Numbered from the stretch's first letter, positions 16,832 to 25,217 are shown. The stretch is DNA of 64,000 bases from Pseudaeromonas paramecii (GCF_039540575.1 NZ_BAABFC010000012.1:1-64000), one strand, 5' to 3'. The notes: a model not told the origin generated them from the sequence alone. Numbers and translations are program-made.

Positions 16832-18091
16832 ATGGACAAATTCAAAATCAACGGCGGCTGCACCCTCAAGGGTGAGGTCACCATCTCTGGGGCGAAAAAC
16901 GCCGCCCTGCCCATCCTGTTCGGTTCCCTGCTGTGTGATGAAGAGATCCAGCTGAGCAATGTGCCTCATCTGAAAGATGTCACCACCACCTTGAAGCTGC
17001 TGGAGCTGCTGGGCGCCAGCGTCAAGCAAAATGGCAGCGTGACCGTGTTGGCCGGTGCCGTGAACAACCATGTGGCGCCCTATGAGCTGGTGAAGACCAT
17101 GCGCGCCTCCATCCTGGCTCTGGGCCCCCTGGTGGCCCGCTTCGGCAAGGCGGACGTGTCGCTGCCCGGTGGTTGTGCCATCGGTGCCCGCCCGGTCAAC
17201 CTGCATATCCATGGTCTGGAGCTGATGGGTGCCAAGGTGGTGGTGGAAGACGGCTATATCAAGGCTCGGGTGGATGGTCGCCTCAAGGGGGCCCATATCC
17301 TGATGGACATGGTCTCCGTCACCGGCACCGAAAACCTGATGATGGCCGCCGTGCTGGCGGACGGTCAGACCATCATAGACAACGCCGCCCGGGAGCCCGA
17401 GGTGGTGGATCTGGCGCACTTCCTCAATGCGCTGGGGGCCAAGATCTCCGGTATCGGCTCCGATCGCCTGGTGATCGACGGGGTGGAGAAGCTGCATGGT
17501 GGCAGTTACCGGGTGCAACCGGATCGCATCGAGACAGGTACCTTCCTGGTGGGGGCCGCCATCTCAGGTGGCACCATCGTCTGCCGGCAGACGGATCCCA
17601 GCCTGCTGGAAGCCGTGTTGGTGAAGCTGGAAGAGGCGGGGGCCCTGATCGAGAAAGGCGCCGACTGGATCAAGCTGGATATGGCGGGGCGGACCCTGAA
17701 GCCGGTGGACATCACCACGGCGCCCTATCCGGCGTTCCCCACTGACATGCAGGCCCAGTTTACCGTGTTGAACGCCGTGGCCAAGGGCACCGGCATGGTG
17801 ACCGAGACCATCTTCGAAAACCGCTTCATGCACGTGCCTGAGCTCAACCGCATGGGTGCCAGCATCGAGCTGCAGGGCAACCTGGCCATCTGCCGGGATA
17901 CCGAGCAGCTGAGCGGTGCCCAGGTGATGGCCACCGACCTGCGGGCCTCCGCCAGCCTGGTGCTGGCCGGCTTCGTCGCGCAAGGGGTGACTGTGGTGGA
18001 TCGTATCTACCACATCGATCGGGGCTATGAGCACATCGAAGAGAAGCTGCGCGGCCTGGGTGGTGATATCACCCGGATCAAGGGCGAGTAA
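16832..18091 (+). CDS. murA: UDP-N-acetylglucosamine 1-carboxyvinyltransferase MurA
   Basis: This 419-residue enzyme adds enolpyruvate to UDP-GlcNAc, the first committed step of peptidoglycan synthesis, in the cytoplasm. The catalytic Cys is C115 in LPGGCAIGARP. It is a Cys, not the Asp of naturally fosfomycin-resistant enzymes, so the target site is of the fosfomycin-sensitive type. The length equals that of E. coli MurA. The ATG at 16832 starts MDKFKINGG; an earlier in-frame start at 16781 lies inside ibaG and is rejected. It ends the mla operon before a strong terminator. Confidence 0.97.
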   Translation: MDKFKINGGCTLKGEVTISGAKNAALPILFGSLLCDEEIQLSNVPHLKDVTTTLKLLELLGASVKQNGSVTVLAGAVNNHVAPYELVKTMRASILALGPLVARFGKADVSLPGGCAIGARPVNLHIHGLELMGAKVVVEDGYIKARVDGRLKGAHILMDMVSVTGTENLMMAAVLADGQTIIDNAAREPEVVDLAHFLNALGAKISGIGSDRLVIDGVEKLHGGSYRVQPDRIETGTFLVGAAISGGTIVCRQTDPSLLEAVLVKLEEAGALIEKGADWIKLDMAGRTLKPVDITTAPYPAFPTDMQAQFTVLNAVAKGTGMVTETIFENRFMHVPELNRMGASIELQGNLAICRDTEQLSGAQVMATDLRASASLVLAGFVAQGVTVVDRIYHIDRGYEHIEEKLRGLGGDITRIKGE

Positions 18092-18106
18092 ATCGCACGC
18101 CTCTGT

Positions 18107-18135
18107 AAAAAAGCCCTGCAATGCAGGGCTTTTTT
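18107..18135. terminator. bidirectional intrinsic terminator between murA and degS
   Basis: A GC-rich stem, AAGCCCTGC paired with GCAGGGCTT over a short AAT-type loop, is flanked by an A-run on the left and a T-run on the right. This suits termination of both murA and the convergent degS. Confidence 0.9.
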
Positions 18136-18168
18136 GTGTTTGGCTCTCAAGCGCACGGCTCTATGGGG

Positions 18169-19323
18169 TTAGCTTTTTTCAGCGGCAGAGGCGGGACTCT
18201 CGCCCTCGCTGCCTTTCTGTCGCAGATGCTGGAAGCGCAAATCCTCTTCAATGGTGACCGGGATTTCCTGCCGTTTACCCTCCCGCAGCACGGTGAAGCG
18301 CACCACCTGACCGGGTTTGCTCTCGGCGATGCGATCCATCACGGAGCGCACCCCCTGCAGGGGTTGATCGTCGATCATCAGCAGCACATCGCCGCGCGCC
18401 AGGCCGGCCTTGGCGCCCGGGCCGTTGGGGTCCAGGTTTTCCACCACCAGGCCGCTGAGGTCACCCAGGTTAAGCAGCCGGGCGGTGACCGGATCCACCT
18501 CCACGGTGGAGACGCCCACATAGCCGCGTGAGACACGGCCGTTGGCGATGAGCTCGGTCATGATACGGCGAGCCAGCCGGTAGGGAATGGCGAAGCTGAT
18601 GCCGTAACTCTCCTGATTGCTGCTGAGGTGATAGGCGGCTGTGTTGATCCCCACCAGTTCACCGCGGGTGTTGACCAGGGCGCCGCCCGAGTTGCCCGAG
18701 TTGATGGCCGCATCGGTTTGCAGCAGATCCTGACGCCCATTGCTGTCCGGCCCCATGGAGCTGAGGCCGTTGCGACCGGTGGCACTGATGATGCCCTGGG
18801 TGATGGTTTGGCCCACGTTGTAGGGATTACCTATGGCCAGCACCACGTCCCCCACCTCAGGGGTGCGCTTCTGATCCTGGGGGATGACGGGTAGGTTGTC
18901 GGCGCTGATGCTAAGCACCGCCAGATCGGTGGGCACATCCACCCCCACCAGATCGGCGGTGAGGATACGGCCATCCTGCAGCGCCACTATGATCTGGTCG
19001 GCGTCGGCGATCACATGGTAATTGGTGAGTATCTGCCCTTTGGCGGTCATGATGACGCCGGAGCCCAGGCTCTTGGGGCGCAATTCGGTGTCATTGCCAT
19101 CCCGCAAGGAGCGCTGAAAGCTGCGGGTGTAAATATTCACCACCGCAGGTCCCGCCAGACGGACGGCGGCGGCATAGCTGATGGGCGGCGAATTGAGGAT
19201 CTCGCTGCCGTAATCCCCCGATTGGTATCTGAGTTTGGGAAAGGCCAGCAACAGCAGACCGGCAACGGCTGCGCCCAGCAGTATGGCCTTAACGAAATAG
19301 GAGAGCAGGGAGGTCAACTTCAT
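18169..19323 (-). CDS. degS: outer-membrane-stress sensor protease DegS
   Basis: This 384-residue serine protease is anchored by one N-terminal membrane segment (residues 9-28) and acts in the periplasm. When its PDZ domain binds misfolded porin C-termini it makes the first cut in RseA and starts release of RpoE. The catalytic triad is H103 (TNYHVIAD), D133 (PTDLAVL) and S212 (NSGNSGGAL). There is one PDZ domain (about 260-350), which separates DegS from DegQ. The C-terminal tail (QKGSEGESPASAAEKS) is unusually long and low in complexity. Its regulatory partners rpoE and rseA lie at the right end of this window. Confidence 0.95.
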   Translation of the reverse strand: MKLTSLLSYFVKAILLGAAVAGLLLLAFPKLRYQSGDYGSEILNSPPISYAAAVRLAGPAVVNIYTRSFQRSLRDGNDTELRPKSLGSGVIMTAKGQILTNYHVIADADQIIVALQDGRILTADLVGVDVPTDLAVLSISADNLPVIPQDQKRTPEVGDVVLAIGNPYNVGQTITQGIISATGRNGLSSMGPDSNGRQDLLQTDAAINSGNSGGALVNTRGELVGINTAAYHLSSNQESYGISFAIPYRLARRIMTELIANGRVSRGYVGVSTVEVDPVTARLLNLGDLSGLVVENLDPNGPGAKAGLARGDVLLMIDDQPLQGVRSVMDRIAESKPGQVVRFTVLREGKRQEIPVTIEEDLRFQHLRQKGSEGESPASAAEKS

Positions 19324-19346
19324 GGGTTGGCTTATCGACTCCAGGT

Positions 19347-19376
19347 AAAAAGCATGGCCGCTCGAGAGCGGCCATG
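19347..19376 (-). terminator. intrinsic terminator after degQ
   Basis: Reading the minus strand four bases after the degQ stop, an 11-bp perfect stem (CATGGCCGCTC paired with GAGCGGCCATG) is followed by C and five T. It should end or attenuate degQ transcription 24 bases before the degS start codon, so degS may depend partly on readthrough. Confidence 0.8.
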
Positions 19377-19380
19377 GCGG

Positions 19381-20745
19381 TTAGCGCAGCACCAGATAGA
19401 GACTGGAATTATCGCGCTTGATGTTGATGGCCAGCAGCTTGTGCTTGCCCTTGAGGGCCTTGCGCAGATCGTCCAGGTTCTCGGTACGCACCCGGTTGAC
19501 CCCCAGGATAAGATCCCCCTTGCGCAGGCCGGCGGCCGCGGCAGGTGAGTTCTCCGCTACCTCCTTCACCAGCACCCCAGCCGGTTTGCTGCCCGGTTCA
19601 CTGTCGGTGAGGGTGGCGCCATCCAGCGCCGAGTGCAGCACGCTGGCCTTGGCCTCGGTGAGATCCGCCTGTTTGAGCGTCACTGTGACCGTCCTCTCTT
19701 TGCCGTCGCGGATCAGGCCCAGTTTGACCTGCTTGCCGGCGCCCATGGTGGCGATCTTGGCTCGCAGTTCACCAAAGGAACCCACAGGATTGCCGTCCAG
19801 GGAGACAATGATGTCACCCGCCTCAATGCCGGCCTCTTCGGCGGCAGAACCCGGCATTACCTGATTGACGAAGGCGCCCTTCTGCTTGTCGTAGCCGAAG
19901 GTCTTGGCCAGATCACTGGTCAGCTCGCCCCCTGAGATCCCCAGGATGGCCCGGCGGACTTCACCGTATTTGACCAGCTGCTCCATCAGGTTCTTCACCA
20001 TGTTGGCGGGGATGGCAAAGCCGATGCCGATATTGCCACCGTTGGGTCCCAGAATGGCGGTATTGATGCCGATGAGTTCACCCTTGAGGTTCAGCAAGGC
20101 GCCACCGGAGTTGCCGGAGTTGATGGCAGCATCGGTCTGGATGAAGTTCTCCAGGTTTTCGATATTCAGACCGCTGCGCCCCAGGGCGCTGATGATGCCG
20201 GAGGTGACGGTCTGGCCCAGGCCGAAGGGATTGCCGATGGCGATGGCAAAGTCACCCACCTGCAGGGCGTCTGAGTTGGCCAAGGGAATGGCGGTCAGAT
20301 CCTTGCCATCGATTTGCAGCAGGGCGATGTCGGACTGGCTGTCGTCCCCCACCAGTTTGGCCTTGAATTCCCGACCATCCTTGAGGGTGACCATGATGTC
20401 ATCGGCCTCATCGATGACGTGATGGTTGGTGATCACATAGCCCTTGTCGGCATCGACAATCACCCCGGACCCCAGGGCCTGGAACGGGCGTTCCTGGACC
20501 TGCTCGTTGGGCATGTTGGGGCCGAAGAAGAAACGGAAGGGTTCAGGAATGGCTTGGCGGGTGACCTTTTTGCCGGAGACGGAAATGTTGACTACGCCAG
20601 GCGAGGCCTGGGCGACGATAGGGGCCAGGCTGGGCAGGGCTTGACCATCAACGGCTAACGGCAGGGCGGCCTGGACGGTGATGGGACTCAGTACCAGACC
20701 CAGGCTCAGGGCAAGGGCACATACAACAGGACGGGTTGAACGCAT
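19381..20745 (-). CDS. degQ: periplasmic serine endoprotease DegQ (HtrA family)
   Basis: This 454-residue protease/chaperone degrades unfolded periplasmic proteins. A signal peptide (residues 1-26, cleavage after VQA) precedes the trypsin-like domain with triad H109, D139 and S213 (NSGNSGGAL). Two PDZ domains follow (about 245-335 and 365-450). The length matches E. coli DegQ (455), and the adjacency to degS favours DegQ over DegP. The LA loop region (RFFFGPNMPNEQVQ) is short, again as in DegQ. GGAG lies nine bases upstream of the ATG. Confidence 0.93.
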   Translation of the reverse strand: MRSTRPVVCALALSLGLVLSPITVQAALPLAVDGQALPSLAPIVAQASPGVVNISVSGKKVTRQAIPEPFRFFFGPNMPNEQVQERPFQALGSGVIVDADKGYVITNHHVIDEADDIMVTLKDGREFKAKLVGDDSQSDIALLQIDGKDLTAIPLANSDALQVGDFAIAIGNPFGLGQTVTSGIISALGRSGLNIENLENFIQTDAAINSGNSGGALLNLKGELIGINTAILGPNGGNIGIGFAIPANMVKNLMEQLVKYGEVRRAILGISGGELTSDLAKTFGYDKQKGAFVNQVMPGSAAEEAGIEAGDIIVSLDGNPVGSFGELRAKIATMGAGKQVKLGLIRDGKERTVTVTLKQADLTEAKASVLHSALDGATLTDSEPGSKPAGVLVKEVAENSPAAAAGLRKGDLILGVNRVRTENLDDLRKALKGKHKLLAINIKRDNSSLYLVLR

Positions 20746-20771
20746 TACTCTCTGCTCCTAATACATGATAA

Positions 20772-20787
20772 GTGATTGTTCAATCAC
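20772..20787. repeat. 16-bp perfect palindrome upstream of degQ
   Basis: The sequence GTGATTGTTCAATCAC consists of arms GTGATTG and CAATCAC around two bases, and it lies 27-42 bases upstream of the degQ start. It could be a regulator site in the degQ promoter or a small hairpin in the zapG-degQ transcript. No known consensus was matched. Confidence 0.5.
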
Positions 20788-20819
20788 ACTATTATGACAG
20801 CGGACAAATCAAATGGTTC

Positions 20820-21206
20820 CTAACCGGTTTTCTGCTGGTCCCTCAGCAATCCAGAGGGTTCGCCTGAATAATCAAGCGGCTGGACATCGGTTCCATATTC
20901 ATCAACAGCACCAGTGGTGTCAATCTGCTCATGTTTGAAGCTGCCATTTTCCCCGCACAGTTTCTGGTTCTGCTCGGCCATGTATTGGTACAGGCGTTGA
21001 TATTGCTCATCCAATTGTTCCAGCAGGGCCGCGGAGCCGGTGAAGTGGTCGCCCAGGTCGCGTTTGACCTGCTCCAGCTCCTTGCGGGACTTGTTGTAGG
21101 CGGACTGCAACTTGGCGGCATCGCCTGCCCGGGAGGTGAAGCGACCAATGATGAAGCCCACCACCAGGGCAACCAGAACGGAGAGGATCAGAGTGAATTC
21201 ATTCAT
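20820..21206 (-). CDS. zapG: cell-division/envelope protein ZapG (YhcB, DUF1043)
   Basis: This 128-residue protein has one N-terminal membrane helix (about residues 5-22, ending IIGRFTSR) followed by a coiled-coil region (about 35-80) and an acidic disordered tail. This is the YhcB/DUF1043 layout. The E. coli protein links cell envelope synthesis, division and LPS balance. It sits upstream of degQ as in E. coli. The zapE gene that lies between zapG and rplM in E. coli is not present. Confidence 0.92.
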   Translation of the reverse strand: MNEFTLILSVLVALVVGFIIGRFTSRAGDAAKLQSAYNKSRKELEQVKRDLGDHFTGSAALLEQLDEQYQRLYQYMAEQNQKLCGENGSFKHEQIDTTGAVDEYGTDVQPLDYSGEPSGLLRDQQKTG

Positions 21207-21458
21207 AACAACACCTTATGACTGACTGGCGTGAAACGTAAGCCGGCTCACTATAGCTTGTCGCTCCCGGTGGCGGTACTGCTTTTGCCGGTGAGCCCCT
21301 CAGGGAGCGGGCTGGATCACGGCATTCGGCGGTTGAGTCGACCCGGTTGGGCACGCTGCCTGCAGGAATGCCTTGCCAGCATGGGCATTTGTTCGTCAAA
21401 ATACGCCGCTTGTCTGTGCCGGGGGCATCCGGCGTAACAGGCATGGGCCGGGCGGCTA

Positions 21459-21483
21459 GAAATTTCATGGGCAATGAAATTTC
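21459..21483. repeat. perfect 10-bp inverted repeat upstream of the rplM promoter
   Basis: GAAATTTCAT and ATGAAATTTC are exact reverse complements separated by GGGCA. The element ends 26 bases before the TATAAT of the rplM promoter. There is no T-run on either strand, so a terminator is unlikely. A protein-binding site or the end of a divergent regulatory region fits better. Confidence 0.6.
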
Positions 21484-21485
21484 GA

Positions 21486-21550
21486 GGTGATTTCTTGGGC
21501 GACTTTACCTATAATCGCCCGGCCCACGTTACAGGCCGCCAATCTGGCGG
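21486..21550 (+). promoter_or_regulatory. rplM-rpsI promoter and start of leader
   Basis: A perfect -10 box TATAAT lies at 21510-21515 with a poor -35 (GTGATT, 17-base spacing), giving transcription from about 21522. The leader of about 140 bases begins with a small hairpin, CCGCC-AATCT-GGCGG (21536-21550). In E. coli the rplM leader is bound by L13 for autogenous control. A similar role here is inferred from position only. Confidence 0.55.
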
Positions 21551-21664
21551 TACTAGCATTTGAGACCTGCTTGTATTCGAAGGGATACGGGAGGACTTCG
21601 TTCATTGTGTGTGGGATGTCCCCATGCATGATTATTACTTCATAGGTAATATGGGTTTAGCTAA

Positions 21665-22093
21665 ATGAAAACTTTCGTTGCCAAGCCAGAAACCGTCAAG
21701 CGTGACTGGTATGTTGTTGACGCCGATGGCAAGACTCTGGGTCGCCTCGCTACTGAAATTGCTAGCCGTCTGCGCGGTAAGCACAAGCCGGAATACACTC
21801 CGCACGTTGATACAGGTGATTACATCATCGTGATCAACGCCGAGAAGGTAGCCGTAACCGGTAACAAGGCTGCTGCCAAGATGTACCACGCTCACTCCGG
21901 TTTCCCCGGTGGCATCAAGTCTATCAGCTTCGAGAAGCTGATCGTCCGTAAGCCTGAGATGGTTATCGAAGCTGCCGTCAAGGGCATGCTGCCGAAGGGT
22001 CCGCTGGGTCGTGCCATGTTCCGTAAGCTGAAGGTTTACGCAGGTGCAGAGCACAACCACGCTGCTCAACAACCTCAAGTACTGGATATCTAA
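21665..22093 (+). CDS. rplM: 50S ribosomal protein L13
   Basis: This 142-residue protein is full-length L13, with the usual start MKTFVAKPETVKRDWYVVDA and the conserved KMYHAHSGFPGG block near residues 73-84. It is an early-assembly 23S rRNA-binding protein. Its codon use is strongly biased (CGT for Arg, CTG, GGT) and lower in G+C than its neighbours, as expected for a highly expressed gene. rpsI follows after 14 bases. Confidence 0.98.
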   Translation: MKTFVAKPETVKRDWYVVDADGKTLGRLATEIASRLRGKHKPEYTPHVDTGDYIIVINAEKVAVTGNKAAAKMYHAHSGFPGGIKSISFEKLIVRKPEMVIEAAVKGMLPKGPLGRAMFRKLKVYAGAEHNHAAQQPQVLDI

Positions 22094-22107
22094 ACGGGAT
22101 TAGGCAA

Positions 22108-22500
22108 ATGGCAGAAAATCAATACTACGGTACTGGCCGTCGCAAAAGCTCCACTGCTCGTGTGTTCGTCAAGCCCGGTAGCGGTAACATCGTGATCAAC
22201 AAGCGTTCTCTGGAAGACTACTTCGGTCGTCCGACTGCCCGTATGGTAGTCCGTCAACCGCTGGAGCTGGTCGACCTGAGCGAGAAGCTGGACCTGTACA
22301 TCACCGTCGTTGGCGGTGGTATCTCCGGTCAAGCTGGCGCTATCCGTCACGGTATCACCCGTGCTCTGATGCAATACGACGAGACCCTGCGCGGCACCCT
22401 GCGCAAGGCTGGCTTCGTTACTCGTGACGCTCGTCAAGTGGAACGTAAGAAGGTCGGTCTGCACAAGGCGCGTAAGCGTCCGCAGTACTCCAAGCGTTAA
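22108..22500 (+). CDS. rpsI: 30S ribosomal protein S9
   Basis: This 130-residue S9 has the standard AENQYYGTGRRKSSTARVF start and ends with the Arg/Lys-rich tail GLHKARKRPQYSKR, which reaches into the P-site of the small subunit. It is co-transcribed with rplM and is followed by a strong terminator that separates it from sspA. Confidence 0.98.
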   Translation: MAENQYYGTGRRKSSTARVFVKPGSGNIVINKRSLEDYFGRPTARMVVRQPLELVDLSEKLDLYITVVGGGISGQAGAIRHGITRALMQYDETLRGTLRKAGFVTRDARQVERKKVGLHKARKRPQYSKR

Positions 22501-22522
22501 TTCGCTTGCGACTCTGGTCGAG

Positions 22523-22552
22523 AAAACCCGGCAGCAATGCCGGGTTTTTTTT
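22523..22552 (+). terminator. intrinsic terminator after rpsI
   Basis: The stem CCCGGCA-GCAA-TGCCGGG is followed by eight T, 27 bases after the rpsI stop. The 245 bases between here and sspA hold no gene and presumably carry the sspA promoter. Confidence 0.92.
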
Positions 22553-22797
22553 CGCCCCTGAGACGAATGCCGCGGGGGATGGGCTTTGTGCAGAAGAAAG
22601 TCACACAGGGCCTGCTCAAGTGGCCCAAGATCTGGTAGACTTTTTGGCCTGCTTTGCTGCCGAAACGTGTCGGCGTAAGTGCCGGGCCGGCTCGAAACTG
22701 GCTCTGCCCTCCACGACCTGGATAGGCGCGTAGATAATTTCCAATGGAGGCCAGGTGTCTTCATTGTTCTTGTTTTGATTGTGAATCGGAGGGGTCA

Positions 22798-23430
22798 ATG
22801 GCTTTCGCTGCCAACAAACGTTCAATTATGACTCTGTTTTCTGGGGCCAATGACATGTTCAGTCATCAGGTACGCATCGTGCTGGCCGAGAAAGGGGTCA
22901 GTGTCGATATCGTGCAGGTGGATGTGAACAACCTGCCCGAGGAGTTGTTGGAGCTGAACCCCTACAACACGGTACCGACCTTGGTGGATCGCGATCTGGT
23001 GCTCTACACCTCCCGCATCATCATGGAGTACCTGGACGAGCGTTTCCCCCATCCTCCCCTGATGCCTGTGTATCCGGTGGCCCGTGGTAATAGCCGTCTG
23101 ATGATGCACCGCATCGAGCTGGACTGGTACAGCCAGGTGGATCGCATCCTGGCCGATGGCGCCGATGCCGAAGCCGCGCGCAAGGAGCTGCGCGAGAGCC
23201 TGCTGGCCATCGCCCCCATTTTTGCCGAATATCCCTACTTCATGAGTGAGGAGTTCAGTCAGGTGGATTGCTATATGGCACCCTTGCTGTGGCGGTTGCC
23301 GCAACTGGGCATTGAGCTGACCGGCAAGGGGGCCAAGGAGCTCAAGGGCTACATGACCCGCCTGTTCGAGCGTGACTCCTTCCAGGCGTCCCTCACCGAT
23401 GTTGAGCGTGAAGTACGCAACGGGTTCTAA
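22798..23430 (+). CDS. sspA: stringent starvation protein A
   Basis: This 210-residue protein has a GST fold (thioredoxin-like N-terminal domain, then an all-helical domain) and binds RNA polymerase to modulate transcription under starvation and acid stress. SspA hallmarks are the MTLFSGANDMFSHQVRIVL start and the LNPYNTVPTLVDRDLVLY segment (about residues 53-70). SspA lacks the catalytic residues of true glutathione transferases. The ATG at 22798 is preceded by GGAGGGG at ideal distance. sspB follows after 3 bases. Confidence 0.96.
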   Translation: MAFAANKRSIMTLFSGANDMFSHQVRIVLAEKGVSVDIVQVDVNNLPEELLELNPYNTVPTLVDRDLVLYTSRIIMEYLDERFPHPPLMPVYPVARGNSRLMMHRIELDWYSQVDRILADGADAEAARKELRESLLAIAPIFAEYPYFMSEEFSQVDCYMAPLLWRLPQLGIELTGKGAKELKGYMTRLFERDSFQASLTDVEREVRNGF

Positions 23431-23433
23431 GCC

Positions 23434-23874
23434 ATGTCACAAGAGATGACACCCAGCCGGCCTTATCTGCTCAAGGCGTTTTTCGACTGGCTGCTGGATA
23501 ACGAGATGACGCCACACCTGCTGGTCAATGCACGGGTACCCCATGTGAAGGTGCCCATGCAGTACGTGCAGGATGGGCAGATAGTGCTGAACATCTCGCC
23601 CAGTGCCGTGATGGCATTCACCATGGATATGGATGCGGTGAGCTTCAACGCCCGCTTCGGCGGCGTGCCCTTTCAGGTCTATATTCCCATGGCGGCGGTG
23701 CTGGCCATTCATGCCCGTGAGAACGGCGTGGGGACCTTCTTTCCGCCTGAGCCGGCCTACGAGGAGTGGCTCAAGGAAGAGGATACCATTCAGGCGACGG
23801 CGAGCGATTCGCCGGACGATGAGCCTGAACCACCGCGGCCCAGCGGCCGGCCCAGCCTGCGGGTGGTGAAGTAA
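23434..23874 (+). CDS. sspB: ClpXP protease specificity-enhancing factor SspB
   Basis: This 146-residue adaptor delivers ssrA-tagged proteins and other substrates (RseA fragments among them in E. coli) to ClpXP. It has the folded substrate-binding domain (residues 1-110, starting with RPYLLKAFFDWLLDNEMTPHL), an acidic linker, and the C-terminal ClpX-docking motif RPSLRVVK. It therefore connects functionally with degS and rseA elsewhere in the window. It is co-transcribed with sspA. Confidence 0.96.
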   Translation: MSQEMTPSRPYLLKAFFDWLLDNEMTPHLLVNARVPHVKVPMQYVQDGQIVLNISPSAVMAFTMDMDAVSFNARFGGVPFQVYIPMAAVLAIHARENGVGTFFPPEPAYEEWLKEEDTIQATASDSPDDEPEPPRPSGRPSLRVVK

Positions 23875-23895
23875 GCGCATAAGCTGCTACGAATG

Positions 23896-23927
23896 AAAAA
23901 AGCCGAGCAAGTTGCTCGGCTTTTTTT
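23896..23927. terminator. bidirectional terminator between sspB and doxX
   Basis: AGCCGAGC and GCTCGGCT form a stem over AAGTT, with an A-run before it and seven T after it. It serves sspB and the convergent DoxX gene. Confidence 0.88.
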
Positions 23928-23938
23928 ATGGCCAGGGA

Positions 23939-24346
23939 TCAGGCGTTTTTCTTGCTGCCCAGGCTGGGCCAGAGGGCATAGGGGCCATCACCCAGCAGGG
24001 CCAGCACCAGTTGCAGCACCGCCCACAGTGCCGGGAACTCCCAGCCGCCATTGGGGCTGGAGAACACCCAGCCATTGCCGCTGTGTACCACCAGGGCCCC
24101 CAGGATCACCGGCAACTGCAGCAGGGCCACCCAGCGCACCTGCACCCCCAGGATCAGCAGCAGACCGCCGCCGGCCTCCGCCGCCATGGTCAACCAGGCG
24201 AAGATCGGCGGTATGCCAAGGGAGGCAAAGTAGCCGACGGTGCCGGCGGGGGTGAAGACAAAGAGCTTCATCAGGCCGTGGGCCAGAAACAGGATGCCCA
24301 GGCTGACGCGCAGCAGCAGAGTAGCGATCGCAACTTTATTGTTCAT
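23939..24346 (-). CDS. DoxX-family membrane protein
   Basis: This 135-residue protein has four membrane segments and DoxX family features: LRVSLGILFLAHGLMKL at residues 13-29, a second helix IFAWLTMAAEAGGGLLLILG, and a Trp-rich loop near NGWVFSSPNGGWEFP. DoxX proteins often accompany redox enzymes and sulfur or quinone metabolism. The ATG at 24346 is preferred because GGAG lies nine bases upstream; an ATG at 24361 adds only MEISI. It lies 42 bases after the extradiol dioxygenase gene and probably shares its transcript. Confidence 0.85.
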   Translation of the reverse strand: MNNKVAIATLLLRVSLGILFLAHGLMKLFVFTPAGTVGYFASLGIPPIFAWLTMAAEAGGGLLLILGVQVRWVALLQLPVILGALVVHSGNGWVFSSPNGGWEFPALWAVLQLVLALLGDGPYALWPSLGSKKNA

Positions 24347-24388
24347 GATAGATATCTCCATGGTGGTTTCTCGGTCGTATTGCTTGGC

Positions 24389-25168
24389 CTAGCGGCCGGT
24401 TTCGCTGGTGCCAAGCTGCACCGAGCGGTGGGAAAAAGAGCCAAATTCAAAGCCATTCACCGGGAAGCTCAGGGCATCGTCCGGGTGGCTCGCGCCCAGG
24501 GTGACAAACAGGGGCAAGAGGTGATCCGGGGTCGGCACCGACTCCCGGGCGCCAGGCGCCTGAGCCCAGCGAGTAAGCCCGTCCCAGTCCCGCGCCACCA
24601 GGCGCTCCTCGATCCATTGATCAAATGCCTGGGCCCAGGGGGCTACCACCCCCTCCGGTGTCCACTGCCGCAGGTTGTGGGTGATGAGGCCACTGCCGAT
24701 GATGAGGACGCCCTCGTCACGCAGCGGCGCCAGTAGCTCACCCAGAGCCAGCAGCTGACCGGCATCATGACTGGGCAGGGAGATCTGCAGCAGCGGTATG
24801 TCCGCCTCCGGGTAGAGCCCCAGCAGGGGGATCCAGACGCCGTGATCCCAGCCCCGTTCCGGTCGTTCGCCAAACTCCCAACCCTGTTGCGTCAGCAGGG
24901 CTTTGACCCGAGAGGCCAAGGCGGGGGCGCCGGGGGCTGGGTATTGCAGGCGATAATAGGACTCGGGGAAGCCATAGAAGTCATACACCAGCGGCTGGGT
25001 TTGCGTCGCCCCCAGCATCAGGGGCCGGGTCTCCCAGTGGGCGGAGATCACCAGCAGCGCCTTGGGGCGCGGCAACGCCTGTCCCCAGGCTTGCCATTGA
25101 GTGAAACGCTCCGGGTGTTCCAGGGTGAGCGGGCTACCGTGGCCGATAAAAATCACTGGCATGCGCAT
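24389..25168 (-). CDS. ygiD: DODA-type extradiol aromatic ring-opening dioxygenase (YgiD-like)
   Basis: This 259-residue LigB-superfamily protein resembles E. coli YgiD, a 4,5-DOPA extradiol dioxygenase. Metal-ligand candidates are the His of FIGHGSPLTLEH near the N-terminus, the His of ISAHWETRP, and the His of GSGLITHNL. A SLPSHDAGQLL helix follows the central domain. The ATG at 25168 is chosen because GAGGAG is eight bases upstream; ATG codons at 25171 and 25174 are too close to it. It is divergent from a LysR gene that is its likely regulator. The real substrate is unknown. Confidence 0.85.
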   Translation of the reverse strand: MRMPVIFIGHGSPLTLEHPERFTQWQAWGQALPRPKALLVISAHWETRPLMLGATQTQPLVYDFYGFPESYYRLQYPAPGAPALASRVKALLTQQGWEFGERPERGWDHGVWIPLLGLYPEADIPLLQISLPSHDAGQLLALGELLAPLRDEGVLIIGSGLITHNLRQWTPEGVVAPWAQAFDQWIEERLVARDWDGLTRWAQAPGARESVPTPDHLLPLFVTLGASHPDDALSFPVNGFEFGSFSHRSVQLGTSETGR

Positions 25169-25217
25169 GGTCATGACTCCTCATTCTGCTTGGCCCCAGG
25201 GGCCGATGAGGAGATGA

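Larger units (their letters stand above)
21207..21664. other. 458-bp gap between divergent zapG and rplM
   Basis: This gap holds the rplM promoter and leader plus a perfect inverted repeat (annotated separately). I find no convincing gene in it. A 91-codon minus-strand frame (21199-21474) has no recognisable protein features. The gap occupies the position of E. coli zapE, but no remnant of that ATPase is visible. Confidence 0.6.

Noticed and set aside
21199..21474. A 91-codon minus-strand frame between zapG and rplM
   Set aside because: It has no ribosome binding site, no family resemblance, and overlaps the zapG start. The proline/cysteine-rich product is unlike its neighbours.
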